This document shows positions 1-11,800 of a DNA stretch of 64,000 nucleotides, in pieces. A program made the position numbers and the translations under genes. Numbering within the stretch: position 1 is the first letter of the stretch; the number at the start of each line of letters is the position of its first letter. The notes beneath the pieces were generated by a model. It saw only the letters and a program-made list of their open reading frames with translations. It was not told the origin of the DNA and ran no database searches. The stretch spans positions 9,114,001 through 9,178,000 of the forward strand of contig NC_061454.1 in NCBI RefSeq assembly GCF_022581195.2, written 5' to 3'. The stretch comes from Helicoverpa zea (taxonomy: Eukaryota; Arthropoda; Insecta; Lepidoptera; Noctuidae).

Positions 1-121
1 GGCGCGGGGGCGGCCGCGAACCGCGACCCGTTGTTCATGTAGTGCGGCGCCGACTGCGCGGGCACCGGCTGACCTTTGTTCACTTGTACCTGGGCTAGGT
101 TGCTGCTGCTTTCCTTCTCCA
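1..121 (-). CDS. mib1: mib1 exon, linker after RING 2 (truncated by window edge)
   Basis: The acceptor is TTTCAG with AG at 123-122. The frame reads EKESSSNLAQVQVNKGQP and continues open, Ala/Pro-rich, to the left edge. The split codon joins cleanly to the exon ending at 214. This segment corresponds to the variable linker before the C-terminal RING of mind bomb. No recognisable domain lies within it. Confidence 0.85.
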
Positions 122-1767
122 CTGAAATGAATTCAGAATCATGTGCTGAGTATTTTTTATAATTAATAAAAATGGTGTCTTTGATTTTAATTTACAAAAT
201 AAAGGACAGTTACAATCAATTTTATGGTTGGAGGGTGCGGGCTGGGGCGGGAGCGCGTTGGGCAGCGGCTGCAGCGGCGTGCGGCACTCGACGCACTTGC
301 GCATGAGCGGCGCGCAGGCGGCGCAGGCGCACACGTCGCCGCAGGGCCGGAACACCACGGTGGCGGGCGCCTCCGAGCACACCACGCACTCGCCCACGCG
401 CGCGCGCGACACCACGCCCGCGCGGCACGTCAGGCACTTCTTCACCTGGATCACAAATAAGTAGAAGATATTGATACTGCTATGACAAACCCTTTGTTAG
501 AGGAAGGATTAAGGAATGGCATAGTGAATTTTCTTACCCTCGCTGCGCAGACGTTACAGCAGCAGATGTGTCCGCAGGGGCGGAAGAGTGTGTCGCGTTT
601 GGCATCAGAACAAACGAGGCACTCATCCGCAGTAGGGTCCGCCGAGTGGGGCACTGGTGCGGCCGCTGCCTCCGCAGCAGGTACTGGTGAAGAAGCGGGC
701 GCCGCCGACGCCGCGGAAGTGCTAGCTGTAGGGTTCATAGAGCTAAGCTCGCTCTCTGGAGTACCATCGCCACCTAAACTTGCACCTTCTTTGCGACAGG
801 ATGTCAAAGTCTTGCACAAATTCGGATCCGGGCATAAGTCCAGAGGTGTTTGGCCTGGAAGTTTTAAAAATATTGTTTTGATATATCGTTTTTTGAGAAG
901 AATTTATGACATGAGGATAGGTTGTGGTTGGAACAGCTAGTTAACAAGAAACATAAGTCTGACCTTTCTTATTCTTGATAGTGAGGTCAGCGCCATGTGC
1001 GGCGAGGAAGCACGCGATGGAGGCGGAAGACTTCTTGTCGTGCGCATGCGCGAGGCCGGTGAGCAGCGCGGCGTCGCGCGCGTCTTGCAGGCGTCGCAGC
1101 TGCTGCAGCGTGTGGTGTCGCAGCGCCTCGTGCAGAGGTGTGTCGCCGTCCTGAAATACATGGGGATATTTAATTAATATGAGAAAGTCATTTGTGAGAA
1201 CCTCGTGATTAACGGTCGCACGGGTCGATCGATCATAATAGGCTACATTTTTGGCAGTTATTACAGGTAGTCGGAAACCAGAAACTGAGTACCTGCCAGT
1301 TTTATCAGGAAGTATCGGATTAACCAGGTAACCGGGTTGAGGAGGTCAGATAGGTACCTCGGTAATCGGTCCATGTAAAGCACAATACAAGATTTTTTGC
1401 TCGTCTAAATAAGGCTGATACTTGACTGAAAATAAATCAAGTAAACTCTAAAATGTTCATAACACAGCAGATTCTGTTATAACCAAAGAGTATGTTCAAA
1501 AAGGATACCTTATCACAAATGTTGAGATTCGCTCCATGCGCGACGAGCAAGCGGACGATTTGCGTGTGTTGTCGCTCCACGGCCAGGTGCAGGGCTGTTT
1601 GAAGGTTCGCGTTCTGCAGGTCTGGTCGTGCACCCCCGCGGACCAAGAGCTCGGCCACTTCGGCGTGGTTGTTTAATGCGGCGAGGTGCAGCGCCGTATA
1701 GCCGTCGTCTTTCGCGTCGTCCACGATCCACGGTCGCGGCAGCTTGCCTAGCATTATCTTCATTGCA
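1..1767 (-). CDS. mib1: mind bomb 1 E3 ubiquitin ligase, partial (five exons, left end open)
   Basis: Mind bomb is a large cytoplasmic RING E3 ligase. It ubiquitinates the Notch ligands Delta and Serrate in signal-sending cells so that they are endocytosed. The five exons, in transcription order 1767-1509, 1150-964, 854-538, 445-214 and 121-1, join with continuous phase into about 372 codons. They encode ankyrin repeats (GYTALHLAALNNH, TALHLAVERQHTQIVRLL, DGDTPLHEALRHHT), a serine/alanine/proline-rich linker, a first RING (CLVCSD, RPCGH) and a second RING (CVVCSE, RPCGD). These blocks match mind bomb proteins in order and wording. The C-terminal third RING is off the left edge. The exons for the MIB/HERC2 and ZZ domains and the earlier ankyrin repeats are not seen anywhere to the right, so the intron upstream of 1767 exceeds 62 kb. 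Odd point: the second RING has Asp where the family has a zinc-binding His. Identity is near certain; the exact ends of the left exon are unknown. Confidence 0.95.
214..445 (-). CDS. mib1: mib1 exon, second RING finger
   Basis: The acceptor is CCAG ending at 446. The donor is GATT|GTAACT with GT at 213-212; it was chosen because its phase fits the next exon (T + TG gives Leu). The exon encodes VKKCLTC (end of RING 1), GECVVCSE and FRPCGDVCACAAC, then LMRKCVEC and a Pro-rich tail. The codon at the usual PCGH histidine reads GAC (Asp). The donor is a moderate match to consensus, so the exon end is slightly less certain than the others. Confidence 0.88.
538..854 (-). CDS. mib1: mib1 exon, linker and first RING finger
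   Basis: The acceptor is CTTCCAG ending at 855, and the donor is AGG|GTAAGA with GT at 537-536. The exon opens GQTPLDLCPDPNLCK, the family signature after the ankyrin array. An Ala/Ser/Pro-rich low-complexity linker follows. Then comes the first RING finger: DECLVCSD, FRPCGHICCCNVC. The RING is completed by CLTC in the next exon. The zinc ligands visible across the two exons are intact. Confidence 0.94.
964..1150 (-). CDS. mib1: mib1 exon, last ankyrin repeats
   Basis: The acceptor is TTTCAG ending at 1151, and the donor is GGTCAG with GT at 963-962. The 62 codons begin DGDTPLHEALRHHTL and end ADLTIKNKKG, with the glycine codon split 1+2 across the intron. The motif SASIACFLAAHGADL is characteristic of the end of the mind bomb ankyrin array. 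Confidence 0.94.
1251..1386 (+). mobile_element. diverged SINE fragment in mib1 intron
   Basis: The sequence around GGTTGAGGAGGTCAGATAGG aligns by eye with the SINE body found at 60945-61223 (same orientation), at 43069-43362 (opposite) and inside the 2.8-kb repeats. It is more diverged than those copies and its 3' (GAT)n tail is missing, so it is an old, truncated copy. Confidence 0.7.
1509..1767 (-). CDS. mib1: mib1 exon, two ankyrin repeats
   Basis: The acceptor is CAG at 1770-1768 after a pyrimidine tract, and the donor GT is at 1508-1507. The exon starts with the last base of a split codon and holds 86 codons. It runs from AMKIMLGKLPRPWIVDD through two canonical ankyrin repeats (each with a TALHLA core) to ICDK. 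The next exon follows in phase 0. This is the most upstream mib1 exon visible in the window. Confidence 0.95.
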
Positions 1768-3510
1768 CTGAAAAAATAGGATAATCTGAATAAGTAAAAT
1801 TATATTAAAAGACTATTAACGAGTTGCGAGCTAAGTACCAATACCAACTAATATTATTAATTTCTTTGATCATTTATTTTTGCTTCTGCGTGTATTAAGT
1901 AAAACAAAGTCTTCAATAAGTGACTCTTGTACTACTTTCAATCAAATTAAACTAATCTTAACACCACGTGTCTCTCGCACGCTTTACTTGAATAGGTAGG
2001 TATCTATCTTTTAATACACGGAGCGAAGTTTAATATAGAAAGCAGCGTTGCAGTTTGTAACTCGCTTCTGAACTGGTTAGCAATAAGAATTTGTAGAAAA
2101 CTCAAGAGTACCTATACAAATCGCTTTGATACCGTTGCAAACAACGTAATTCGATAGTAAAGATCGAGATGGCAGAGAAACTTTGTACGGACTGAAACTA
2201 TGACCTCTTTCCTCGGATAACTTTAGCAATACGCTATAGCTATTTAGAGTAAAAGCTTACCTAGACAACTACTGAAACAAATTAGATAGAGAGTACTTCT
2301 TTATTTTACATCCATGTATTAAAGGAACTATTATATCGGGTGCGATTTAAGTAATAATTAAGTTGGTTGGTAGAAAACTCTTACTTAGCTGAAAATTATA
2401 TACTGTAGGTTTGAAGGAACAAGAGAAATTCCACGATTCTCTAGGCAAACAAAAATTAAAAAATGCTCGGAAGTACTTTGTTGGTTTTATTTAAACTATA
2501 CGTATGTATGCGTATGCAAATTTATGTAAATAGCACGTTGTATTCAAAAGCCGTTGGCGACAGCGCCTGGATGTGACAATTTGTTTTTTCCTAAAAAATA
2601 GATTTACACCCCCGCGAACACCAGGCAATATTCCCTGAAGTATTCATAGATTGTTTAAGAAAAAAAACGTGGATTGTAACGCATCCCCCGCTGAGCCTTA
2701 CTATTATTAACTTGTATGATGGAACCGTGAATAATATGTTGCTTTAAGTAAATTATGTTATCATGAAAATGACGATTAGTTTGTCTGAATCTCTGAAAGT
2801 TCTTTTCTTTTCTATCTTTGGTGACTTAAGACTTTATGTAGTGCTCACCATTTCCTTGGTAAACTATTATTCAGATTTGCTGAAAAAATATAACTATCGA
2901 ATAATATTTGTCATTGATGCACGAATAACTGATGCCACAAAACGTTACAGGAATAGTTATTCATGACACATTTAGGAAAGCGCAAATAATTTATATTCGA
3001 ATGTTCAACCTGAGCCAAGTAGGTAACAACTTCAGAGTTTTTTAAATATTTTTACGCCACTAAAATTCGGATTTCTAATACTTTATTAAAATTGTGTTCA
3101 AGTAGAGGTAATGTTTAGCAGGAAGGCAAATAATTTATGTAATCTCAGATGCAGAAATCAACGACGTTGTCGAGGTGGGTGAACTCTAAACAGAAATAGC
3201 ACAAGACTTGAGTTGCTGCATCTAAATACAAGGTTTACTTTACATAAAAATATAAAGATCGTTCACACAGGTAGCTAATCAACGCATAAATACAATTTCA
3301 CTTGATGTCAAGAACTAAAATGTGGTCGTCGTAAATAGATGTTACAATTAGGTACTACGAGTGTAATGCGATGATAGTAGAGTTAGTTAAGAGATGACAA
3401 TATTAACCGAGTGGATGGCAACAATGAATTAGACGCTTACACATTTTAATATGCTACGTTACATTCAAAGAGTAAAAACGAACGAACTAATTAAATAAGG
3501 TCAAACGTCG
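1768..3510. other. AT-rich intron sequence, nothing recognised
   Basis: This is the part of the mib1 intron next to the ankyrin exon. It is AT-rich with many stops in all frames. No ankyrin-coding exon, RNA gene or clear repeat was recognised. Confidence 0.6.
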
Positions 3511-3511
3511 A

Positions 3512-3793
3512 CAGTGGCGGGCGCGGCGGCGGCGGCGGCGGTCGGCGTGCGCGCACGCATAGCGAGCTACGTGCGCCAGCAGTCCGCGGCGGCGCGTCTC
3601 GTGCCCGCTCATCTGTCACTGCGCAGCGCATCATCAGTGTTACAGTAATGCACTAGTCTGCCATTTATCGTTAGCTTGTACGCAAAGTGACTGAATCACG
3701 ATGACAGTGTTGCAACAATATCGACCATCACGGAGTATTAATTAGTTCAGGAATGTCTTCTGCTTTGCCGTAATGGAATAGTGTGTGGCAGTG
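3512..3793 (+). promoter_or_regulatory. GC-rich promoter-like block with possible noncoding first exon of pri-mir-1
   Basis: A CpG-dense block (3515-3605, including a GGC run) is followed by an arthropod initiator-like TCAGTG near 3634. A strong splice donor, GTG|GTAAGTT, lies with GT at 3794-3795. No open frame of note lies between. This is the layout of a noncoding first exon on the plus strand, about 5 kb upstream of mir-1. That it belongs to the mir-1 primary transcript is inference. Confidence 0.35.
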
Positions 3794-3799
3794 GTAAGT

Positions 3800-6700
3800 T
3801 AATATATTTCAGTTCAATGCCAAAACACATTTACAGAGAATCTTGAGTTTTAATTGGTATCTGTCTTTTACTTCTGATTTACGATTGCGGCCGTAGCGTA
3901 TAGGTAGAACAATCAAAAGTTACTGATTGTATTTGTACACATTATGTTATATAAACATGCATGGCTTACACGTAATGTCTGCATGTAAATTGTTTTTGTT
4001 ATTTAAGTTCATCATATCAAACCATTTTCCAGTAAAGCTTACAAATAATAAGTTATTTTTATTTGTGTAAGACACGCCTCGTAGATAGTAGAGAATTTTT
4101 GAGTTCATGTCATCTAAGTCCTGACGATTCTACTATAACATCGATAGTGAAAAAAACCAACTTTACACACAGCCACATTCTAATACAGTAAGAACTAAAC
4201 ACATATACACTTCTAATATAATATGTCCACTGTAGCTTGCATATTTTTTTTAGAAAATGCTAACCATATGTACCTATATTGGTGGAGTCAAATTATATTT
4301 TAAACAAGGTATTATAATTATAGCTAGTAGACAATACCGATGATTATATTATCCGTATTAGTATTTATCTATTAGTTATTTTTATTTGAGTTAGTTATAT
4401 TTGTAGTTTATAAGTTCACGCACGGGAGGCTTAATCCTGATTTTCCTTAATCCAGGATTCTAGTATCTCAATACAAAATAACCTCCAAATGGTTTAAGGC
4501 ATTTTTCAGTGATAAATAAACAACCAAAACCACTTAGATTCGCATATTTGATAGCAGCTAAGATTAAAAGATAGAGCGCTTTGAAGAAACTAATAAATTC
4601 ACCGGTGACCTTAGCGTAGCTCCCTTGAGTTTTCTGTTTCATACATTTTTCATGACTAAGTTCATATTGTTATCTATATTCGTGTGTTTTTTATATAAAA
4701 TAAATTATAATACATCTAACAAGATCTAACCGCTTTCGATTATTGTTAAATTTTGGAGATGTCGTGTTGTATCTATCTAGACATTTACAACTAATACTAA
4801 ACTCCATTTGAAGCCCCGAAGGGATTCTCATCATTTAGCGAGCACGGAGTGCGGCTAAAGTGGGGAGAGCCTGGAAATGTTCAGATGCATAATTGAACGT
4901 TCCTTAATATTTCACAACAGTAACATGTTCATATTTTCCAAATGAAGTAGTTACTTACGCAGGTATTTCTATAACTAGTAGTATTATCAATAACTATATT
5001 GAAGCTATGTTCGATAAGCACCGAAATGAGCCAAAGGCGATGTCTTAAACTCGATTTATAACTGCTGTCTCAACTTATTACTGGTGTCTCTTAAGTGATA
5101 GCTTGAAGATAAGTAAGTAGAGCTCCAATAATTACCAAAGTTTGAAGCGTGTCGTGGAACGTGTTGGGTTTAAGGATAATATAATATAGGACAATAATGG
5201 TGCATTGTTAGCTAGTCTCCTACGAGTAATCCGTTTTAATTAGTCGGACTTACGGGCTGCGACGCGGTTTGTTTTAATAATACGTATGCCAACATTTTAA
5301 AAGAAGTTTGTTTAGGCGGAAAAGTAACGTGGTGTGTAACCTTTGGCTTTTAACGCGATTCGTTAAACATTTAAAGTAAATAGAATGTTTTGTGAACAGT
5401 TTTGTAATGTATAAGTCAGCAATAAAAAGGATGTAGTCAATTCAAAGTATGTTTATCTATTAAGGATACGCTTTAATTAAATAATAATTTAAGAGCTGTT
5501 GCTATAATCTTTGTATGACACAGTAATGACAGCATGCTCATGAAGTCATTTTTGCTGGTGAGTATAAGTATAATATACATGTATTCACTAATGAAGGGAA
5601 TGAACCTCAGGATCATTTGTGGGACTAATAACGTTTTTTTTAAATCATCACTGTATAAAATAAGTAACTGTAGGTAAGCGATAGTACCTACTACATACAT
5701 TAAGTAGAAACCATAGAATAAAGTGTTCATTTCAAAACATTGACTTTAAACTCTTGTACTAGAGGTTAGGTAAGGTATAATAAAATATTAGCATAACAAT
5801 AAAAATGTTTGTCTTGCCAACATGTAACGTATCGTTCCAGCTGGACCAAAAATTTGCATTCGAGGATTTTCACAGCTCCAGCTCAAAGTAATTTAATTTG
5901 ATGAATAAATTCATTCACACTTAACTTTCTAGATATAGAATTCTGTACAGGTTAGTATGTAGTTATTCATGTTCATACTATAGGTACCTACTATAGTCCT
6001 AATGCCCAAAATATTTATGACGCATAACGTAATTATGCTACTGAAAAATTATGACTAATTTATCTAAATCGAGCTACCATCTAGATTTACACCGAAGCCA
6101 CCATGTATCACCAATTTAGGTATTTTGGTACGGCTATTAATACGATTTAGTTTTATTTGATTGTATGCATATTTGCAGCAAAGCACAAACATTGTAAGTC
6201 AATTTCTGGGGAAACCTACAAAAACATTGATATAATCACAAAATTATCGTGGTAAAAGTGAACCTAAAAACCGAGTAATATTAAATTCCTTAAAAGCAGT
6301 TCGCAGAGATCCCTAGATAATGTGCGGTTCTTGTAACGACAACAAACACATTACTATTATAGCATTGAAAGGAGGGGTTCTTTTAACTTGAAACGACTTT
6401 GATTCAACTTACGTAAATCCACTGAAAACAAAGCAGCGGAGAGCTGTTTAGAATTTTTGAATGACTTTATCTGAATGGATAAATAAATATAAAGTGAACA
6501 TGTACCTATTTTAAATTATAATGTCGTTGATGCAGTTCCCGTTAACGTTTACCGCTGGACGCATTTTGATATTTGTTGTTTACAACAAACGAGCGATGCG
6601 ATAACTAGTGGAGCGTTAGAGCGTGCATTTTGTTACTTGATTTTGAACAATCGGGCTGTGAATCATTGCGTTGTCTCAGAACTAAGCATCATACGGAGCG

Positions 6701-8010
6701 AGATGGCCCGCTAAGTTGGTTTCCACTTATAGATTCTGTAATGAATAATGTAATGTATTGTCGCGACGGAACAGAATTTACAGGGCAAATATGAGTGGCC
6801 CAAGTGATCATATTCCAACATAGTGAGCTGATTCCCCGTGGATCCAGAATAGTAAGTTATGGAAATGTGCGATTGGGGCAGCAGCGGGCACTAGTGGCCA
6901 ATAACAATGTCGCATTAATATTCAACAGACGCTCTTTGGACGGACGGCTGCTCTGCGGACAGCATCGCCGCCTTTCTTTACTCAATAGACGATCCTAGTA
7001 GCTCATCTTATAAAACTAAATTAGATAAGTAACTACGTACCCTCTATAGTATATTTCTAGGGTGCATAAATTGAAAGCCGCACATTAAACAAAAATATGC
7101 AATTGTGTTGGAAACGTCGTCATAGAGTTCACATTTAACAGTTTTCTAATTTCTAAATATTTTTTAAAATAAAAAATTACACAGTAATGTATTTAGTAAA
7201 TAACAACGAGATCAGCTTTATAACTATGTATTTGGAATTAATTACTAACACTAATATCTATATTCTACCTTTATACACTGGCTACGCGGCCAATAGTTTG
7301 TCATAATTGTTTGGCAGTGATAGGATGTTGTTGTATGGTCTCCAATAGTCTCAATCAATACTTACAATAACCATAATCGACCATTTTTACAGAATAGTTG
7401 GCATGTTTTAGTTAAGTAGAAGTATGCTATAATCATACCTAACACATGAAAATTGATAAAATAGGATTATCACAACGTTTCATAAAATCAATGTGACTAT
7501 GAAATAGAACATATCTTAACATTGTAACAGTGATAATAAAAAAAAAAAACATGTATTTCAATGTAGGTATTATGTTCATTAATGCAACACAATAAAATTA
7601 TGTCCACTAAGGGGAAGTGTACCTTTTCGAAACATTGTGATATCGAAATGCTAACAAAACCATGTTGCTTTCAACCAGACAAAAGATGAGTTGGCTGTCG
7701 TCCCACTTGTTTGTCTACGAAAGTTTGCCAAAATTCTTTTATTGACTGAGTGTACGGAGAGGCGAGCTTTACGGGCGGTAGCGGGAATTCTCTGCCGCGT
7801 TGCGGCTGCCACGTTCCCCTATACATATAATGCTAAGATGACTAGATAGAAGCTAAACTAGTAGCAATCGTTGCTCGTTTAATATTGCATGAATGTTCCC
7901 TGATAGTGAACGAAGTCTTTAGTGAAAAAGCAGAATCAACAAATTACAATAGGGTTATGTTACAGTAGGTATTCTTGTATATTGATCAGGTATATAATAT
8001 GTGATGTTGT
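3800..8010. other. AT-rich intron with small GC-richer patches
   Basis: Mostly AT-rich sequence without long open frames. Small GC-richer patches occur around 4811-4870, 6800-6990 and 7735-7825. The open stretch at 6795-6998 has no recognisable protein similarity. No RNA gene or transposon was identified. Confidence 0.5.
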
Positions 8011-8015
8011 TTCAG

Positions 8016-8342
8016 GGGAGGTCAGTGAACGCTGAGGATTGCCAGATCCCGTGATCGGAACTATGTATAGCTCGACTACCCTGCGGGAGGTGACAGTGGT
8101 GGATGGTGTACAACTAATAATAGCCTCCCCTCCAGCGCGATCATTGGAACGCTGACGGGAGCGCGCACATGTGGCGCCCGTCGGCGTCGTAGTCGGCGTG
8201 CACGTTTATTTTCGAAGCGGTCGTCACGCGGCGCGGTTCACGGTGTTTCTTACATAAGAGCCGGCCTCCGGCGAGTCCGGAGCCGAGGTTCAGCCGTGCA
8301 CTTCGGCCAGTCCTCGCACGCTGCAGGTCGCTGCACGTTCGG
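8016..8342 (+). ncRNA. candidate noncoding exon of pri-mir-1
   Basis: An acceptor-like TGTTTCAG ends at 8015, and a donor-like GG|GTAACC follows with GT at 8343-8344. In between lies a GC-rich stretch with short, interrupted open frames. It also holds a TATA-like ACATAAGA at 8252 and an initiator-like TTCAGCC near 8289, so part of it could instead be a promoter. It lies about 350-700 bases upstream of the mir-1 hairpin on the same strand. Exon status cannot be proved from sequence alone. Confidence 0.3.
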
Positions 8343-8688
8343 GTAACCGATCCGATGGACGCGAGCCGCCGGTTCTATTTCGGGAAAATACAAATTTGGA
8401 ATGGATGGTACTCCCGAGTCGTAAGCGAACTCCGCCGGTTGACTCCATTTTTAGAGCTGGTCTGCGCGTGCGCAGCGAGCGCGCTGCCAGTACTCAGCGA
8501 GCTGCCATCACGCCGCGTCGCTCGCCACCCCCACGTTGTCGCCTACTGTCGCGTTGTGCTCCCAACACCATCACCCAAGAGATGGCGTCACGGACTGAAC
8601 CACTGCTGCATATTATTCATATGTAACTGGTAGTTGCTAATTGCAACTGCACGCGCCTGCAGTACACTCAAGAATGAAGACACAAAGC

Positions 8689-8768
8689 CTTGCGCGAGTT
8701 CCGTGCTTCCTTACTTCCCATAGTGCTTATTATCGTATGGAATGTAAAGAAGTATGGAGCTGCGCGGG
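8689..8768 (+). ncRNA. mir-1: pre-microRNA mir-1
   Basis: miR-1 is the deeply conserved muscle microRNA that restrains non-muscle and growth transcripts in differentiating muscle. The 3p arm at 8738-8759 is identical over 22 bases to insect miR-1 (seed GGAATGT, ending GTATGGAG). The 5p arm at 8701-8724 (CCGTGCTTCCTTACTTCC...) pairs with it across a short AT-rich loop. The stem extends into GCGC (8692-8695) pairing with GCGC (8762-8765). It lies antisense to mib1, about 6.9 kb upstream of the first visible mib1 exon. GC-rich candidate promoter/exon sequence precedes it. A 66-codon open frame crossing the hairpin is incidental. Confidence 0.98.
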
Positions 8769-8844
8769 CGTGCCCTCGGGTCCGGAAATCGCATCATCCT
8801 GGTTCACATGTGTGACAGAAGCTTTGTCTTGTTATTTGTGATCA

Positions 8845-11800
8845 CAGTTCTAGTGTTACATTTTAATTTAATTGTGTGATGTAGCTGTTAGTAATTCACT
8901 AGCAGCTTGTATAATTGACATGGATTTTTTACACTCTACAATGTGAAAAGCAATATTTCTCATTTGTCTCTAAAACATTATTCCTAGGATGAGCTGTGGT
9001 AAATATTAACATCGTTTATTTTATTAATTAAATAGTCGAGCGATGAATTACCGAACTAAGACCACATTGTTTTGTGGTATATATTTTTTTAAATAGTTAC
9101 GTTCAGTTCTTTGGCAATTTAAGTTCTTTGAATAATAAGAGTAAGAAAAAAGAGAGATTGTTTATTCGGTGGCGAACTGTCGTAAAATAACATCTGGCGT
9201 AGGTAACAGTTCTGACTAAGGCAACATAAATAAACGCGAGGCTAACGCAGCCCGGAGCATGAAACGCCACTCCTAACTTTAAATTATGTGTGGGTGTAGA
9301 CAAGGCGAAATTACCGAAATAATTAAATTATTCGTATCTATAAATTACTAAATTATTTCCTAATTTAAAACGTAATTCACATACAACATAAGATTATTTT
9401 AATGAGCCAATGCCAATGCATGTTATAAAAATGTTTTGCCATTTTGACTACATCCAATTAAACATTTCGATATATCTGATTTATGATTCTAAATATTTAT
9501 TCCCGTGTTCTTTAAAACATAAGGATTCTATATACAGATCAGAAATTAGTACATAAATACAATACACTTGGTAAATTACTTTCTTCTTGCTAGATAGAAA
9601 CATCTGCATAATACTTTAATAATAGGTATTTTCATATCGTATTAGTTTAACTGTGTATTCGAAAGTTATGTGGTAATAATGAGTATGTAAATTTTAATGA
9701 GAATTTATTTGCAGAAATGTGTAATGAATAATGTATATATTGTGTTATGCATAAGTTATCTTGGAATCTAGATGGTTGGATTTCAGTGTTTGAGTAAGGA
9801 ACATTGCTAAAGCATTTATCTAGTGAGTGGATGGCAAAAAAGGGGAAACAAAAAACGGCAGAGCGTTGGGGCCGCGCCTGCGCCACATCTGGAGGAGCAC
9901 TGCATCTCATTATGCGGATCGGTCGCGGCTGAATGGACGCCCGTGCCCTCGCCGAACAATGCTCCAATATAACTATATTATTTGGACATTACATTGTTTC
10001 TTGCTTTTAGTTATATTGTTCCTCAGTTCCGTATTCTAAAACTTCTATTCATATATTTAGATTTTTATGCCCGACGAAGTAATTTGTAGAGCAGATGTCG
10101 ACCGACTGGTTAATTACTGTTAGAGTTTTTAAACATAGAAACGATTATGTGGAAATAATAGCGGTTTTATTAATTTTCTAGTTTTCGTCTTCTATAGAGG
10201 CTAAGTATGGGTAATTAGCTGCTGATTTTCAATTTTGATATAACAATCCATGAATAATGAACCTTTTTTCATATATTCCATTTCTATTGTAATTTTATCT
10301 TAATGATATTCCTCAACTTTTTTTAGTATTTATTGGGTCTATCTAGGTATGTACTTGGTTTATTGAAACTAAAGATAGGTTTCCATCAAAGTTAAGGTTA
10401 TTTTTATTAGGGACTCATTTGAATGAAGCATGTAACCTTTCAAATTCTCATTGAATATTCAATGATCAAAAGGTAAATTGTAGAAGAACGCCAAAAGCAG
10501 GGCGATCATTAACCAGGTTCCGTTCATTGTTTCAAGAGGCGAGGGGGCAGCGGCGGGACTAGGGCAATGACAGCGCGCACGCATTACGATCAGGATCACT
10601 CACACATAAGTGTAGAGGCGCGGCCGACCAACTCGACACACCAAGTGACCAACACGACTTATCGTCCCTTCAACAACACAACTTTGCTCACTACCATAGA
10701 TTCAATAATAATTACCCACAAATCAAGATTCTACCCGATCCGCGCCCTTTAATAGCGAACGCCTTTTACTATCGCACAAAAGACTCGTCTATGAGAAAGG
10801 GATCTTGACCTACCAGTTTGTTCGGTACGTTCGACTCTCAAAAACAATTTATTCATGCATCCATGCAACGACTACAACCAACAAAAGAATTTAAAACTAG
10901 ACAGGGGGATAATGAATACTAGACAAAGGGCATTTTAATAGAGTTACTTGCGTGCAATTCGGTATAGTGATTTTGTTGAAGTAGAATGCATGTATGAACG
11001 GGCCACTGAGAATATAATAGAAATCGTGTTGTATGAATGATAACATGTGCGTCACAGCTTTGGTGTAATCCATTTTTTATACGAGTTACAGTATCTTCAT
11101 AGAGAAAAGATACGAGGAGATGGAATCGGTAGATGTGTTGTTATTCGCGGATGACGTGCGAAAATAACCACCAGACGAATCGTTGGCAGCGCTCCAGAGG
11201 CCACAGAAAGTCTTCGATGCCGTGCCTCACTCTACATATATTTCCATACATTATGCGTAGATACAATTAAAGTTAAAAGTAAAAATTTGTTAATCAATGC
11301 TGCAGCATAAAAACTTTATACTACAGCATAAAATACGAGTATAGGTACTTTATAGGTAATTTATTGAATGGAAGAAAAATATAGTTATTGTCAACCAAAT
11401 AGAATTCTGGAAAACAAAACTTCAAGATTTACATAAATAGTAGGCGTCTACTATGTACCTATTCTTGTTTCTTTGTTAAGTATCGTCTTTTTATTTCCTA
11501 GATTGATTTAAACATAGTTTTCTCCTTTTTCAGACATGCTATTATGGGGAGTCGCGCAACATTCAGATACAACAGATTTCAAATGTCTATTTATTTTTCT
11601 ATTTATCAAATTTCTTTGTCTATTTATGGCAGAATTCAGATATGATTTGTTATGAAACGTTTGCTCAAATTACTGAAAAGAGAATGAATTTTTCAACCTG
11701 AGAATTATCGCAAATCCATTTAATCATTAAATCAATACTTTAACGTAGAAATAAGAACCATCATCCAAAAGCTACTTAATATTTTTAGCTACGGACGCTA

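Noticed and set aside
222..464. Overlapping open frames opposite and alongside the mib1 RING exon
   Set aside because: Shadows of the GC-rich mib1 exon in other frames.
8641..8841. 66-codon open frame across the mir-1 hairpin
   Set aside because: The sequence is explained by the exact microRNA hairpin; the frame has no recognisable protein features.
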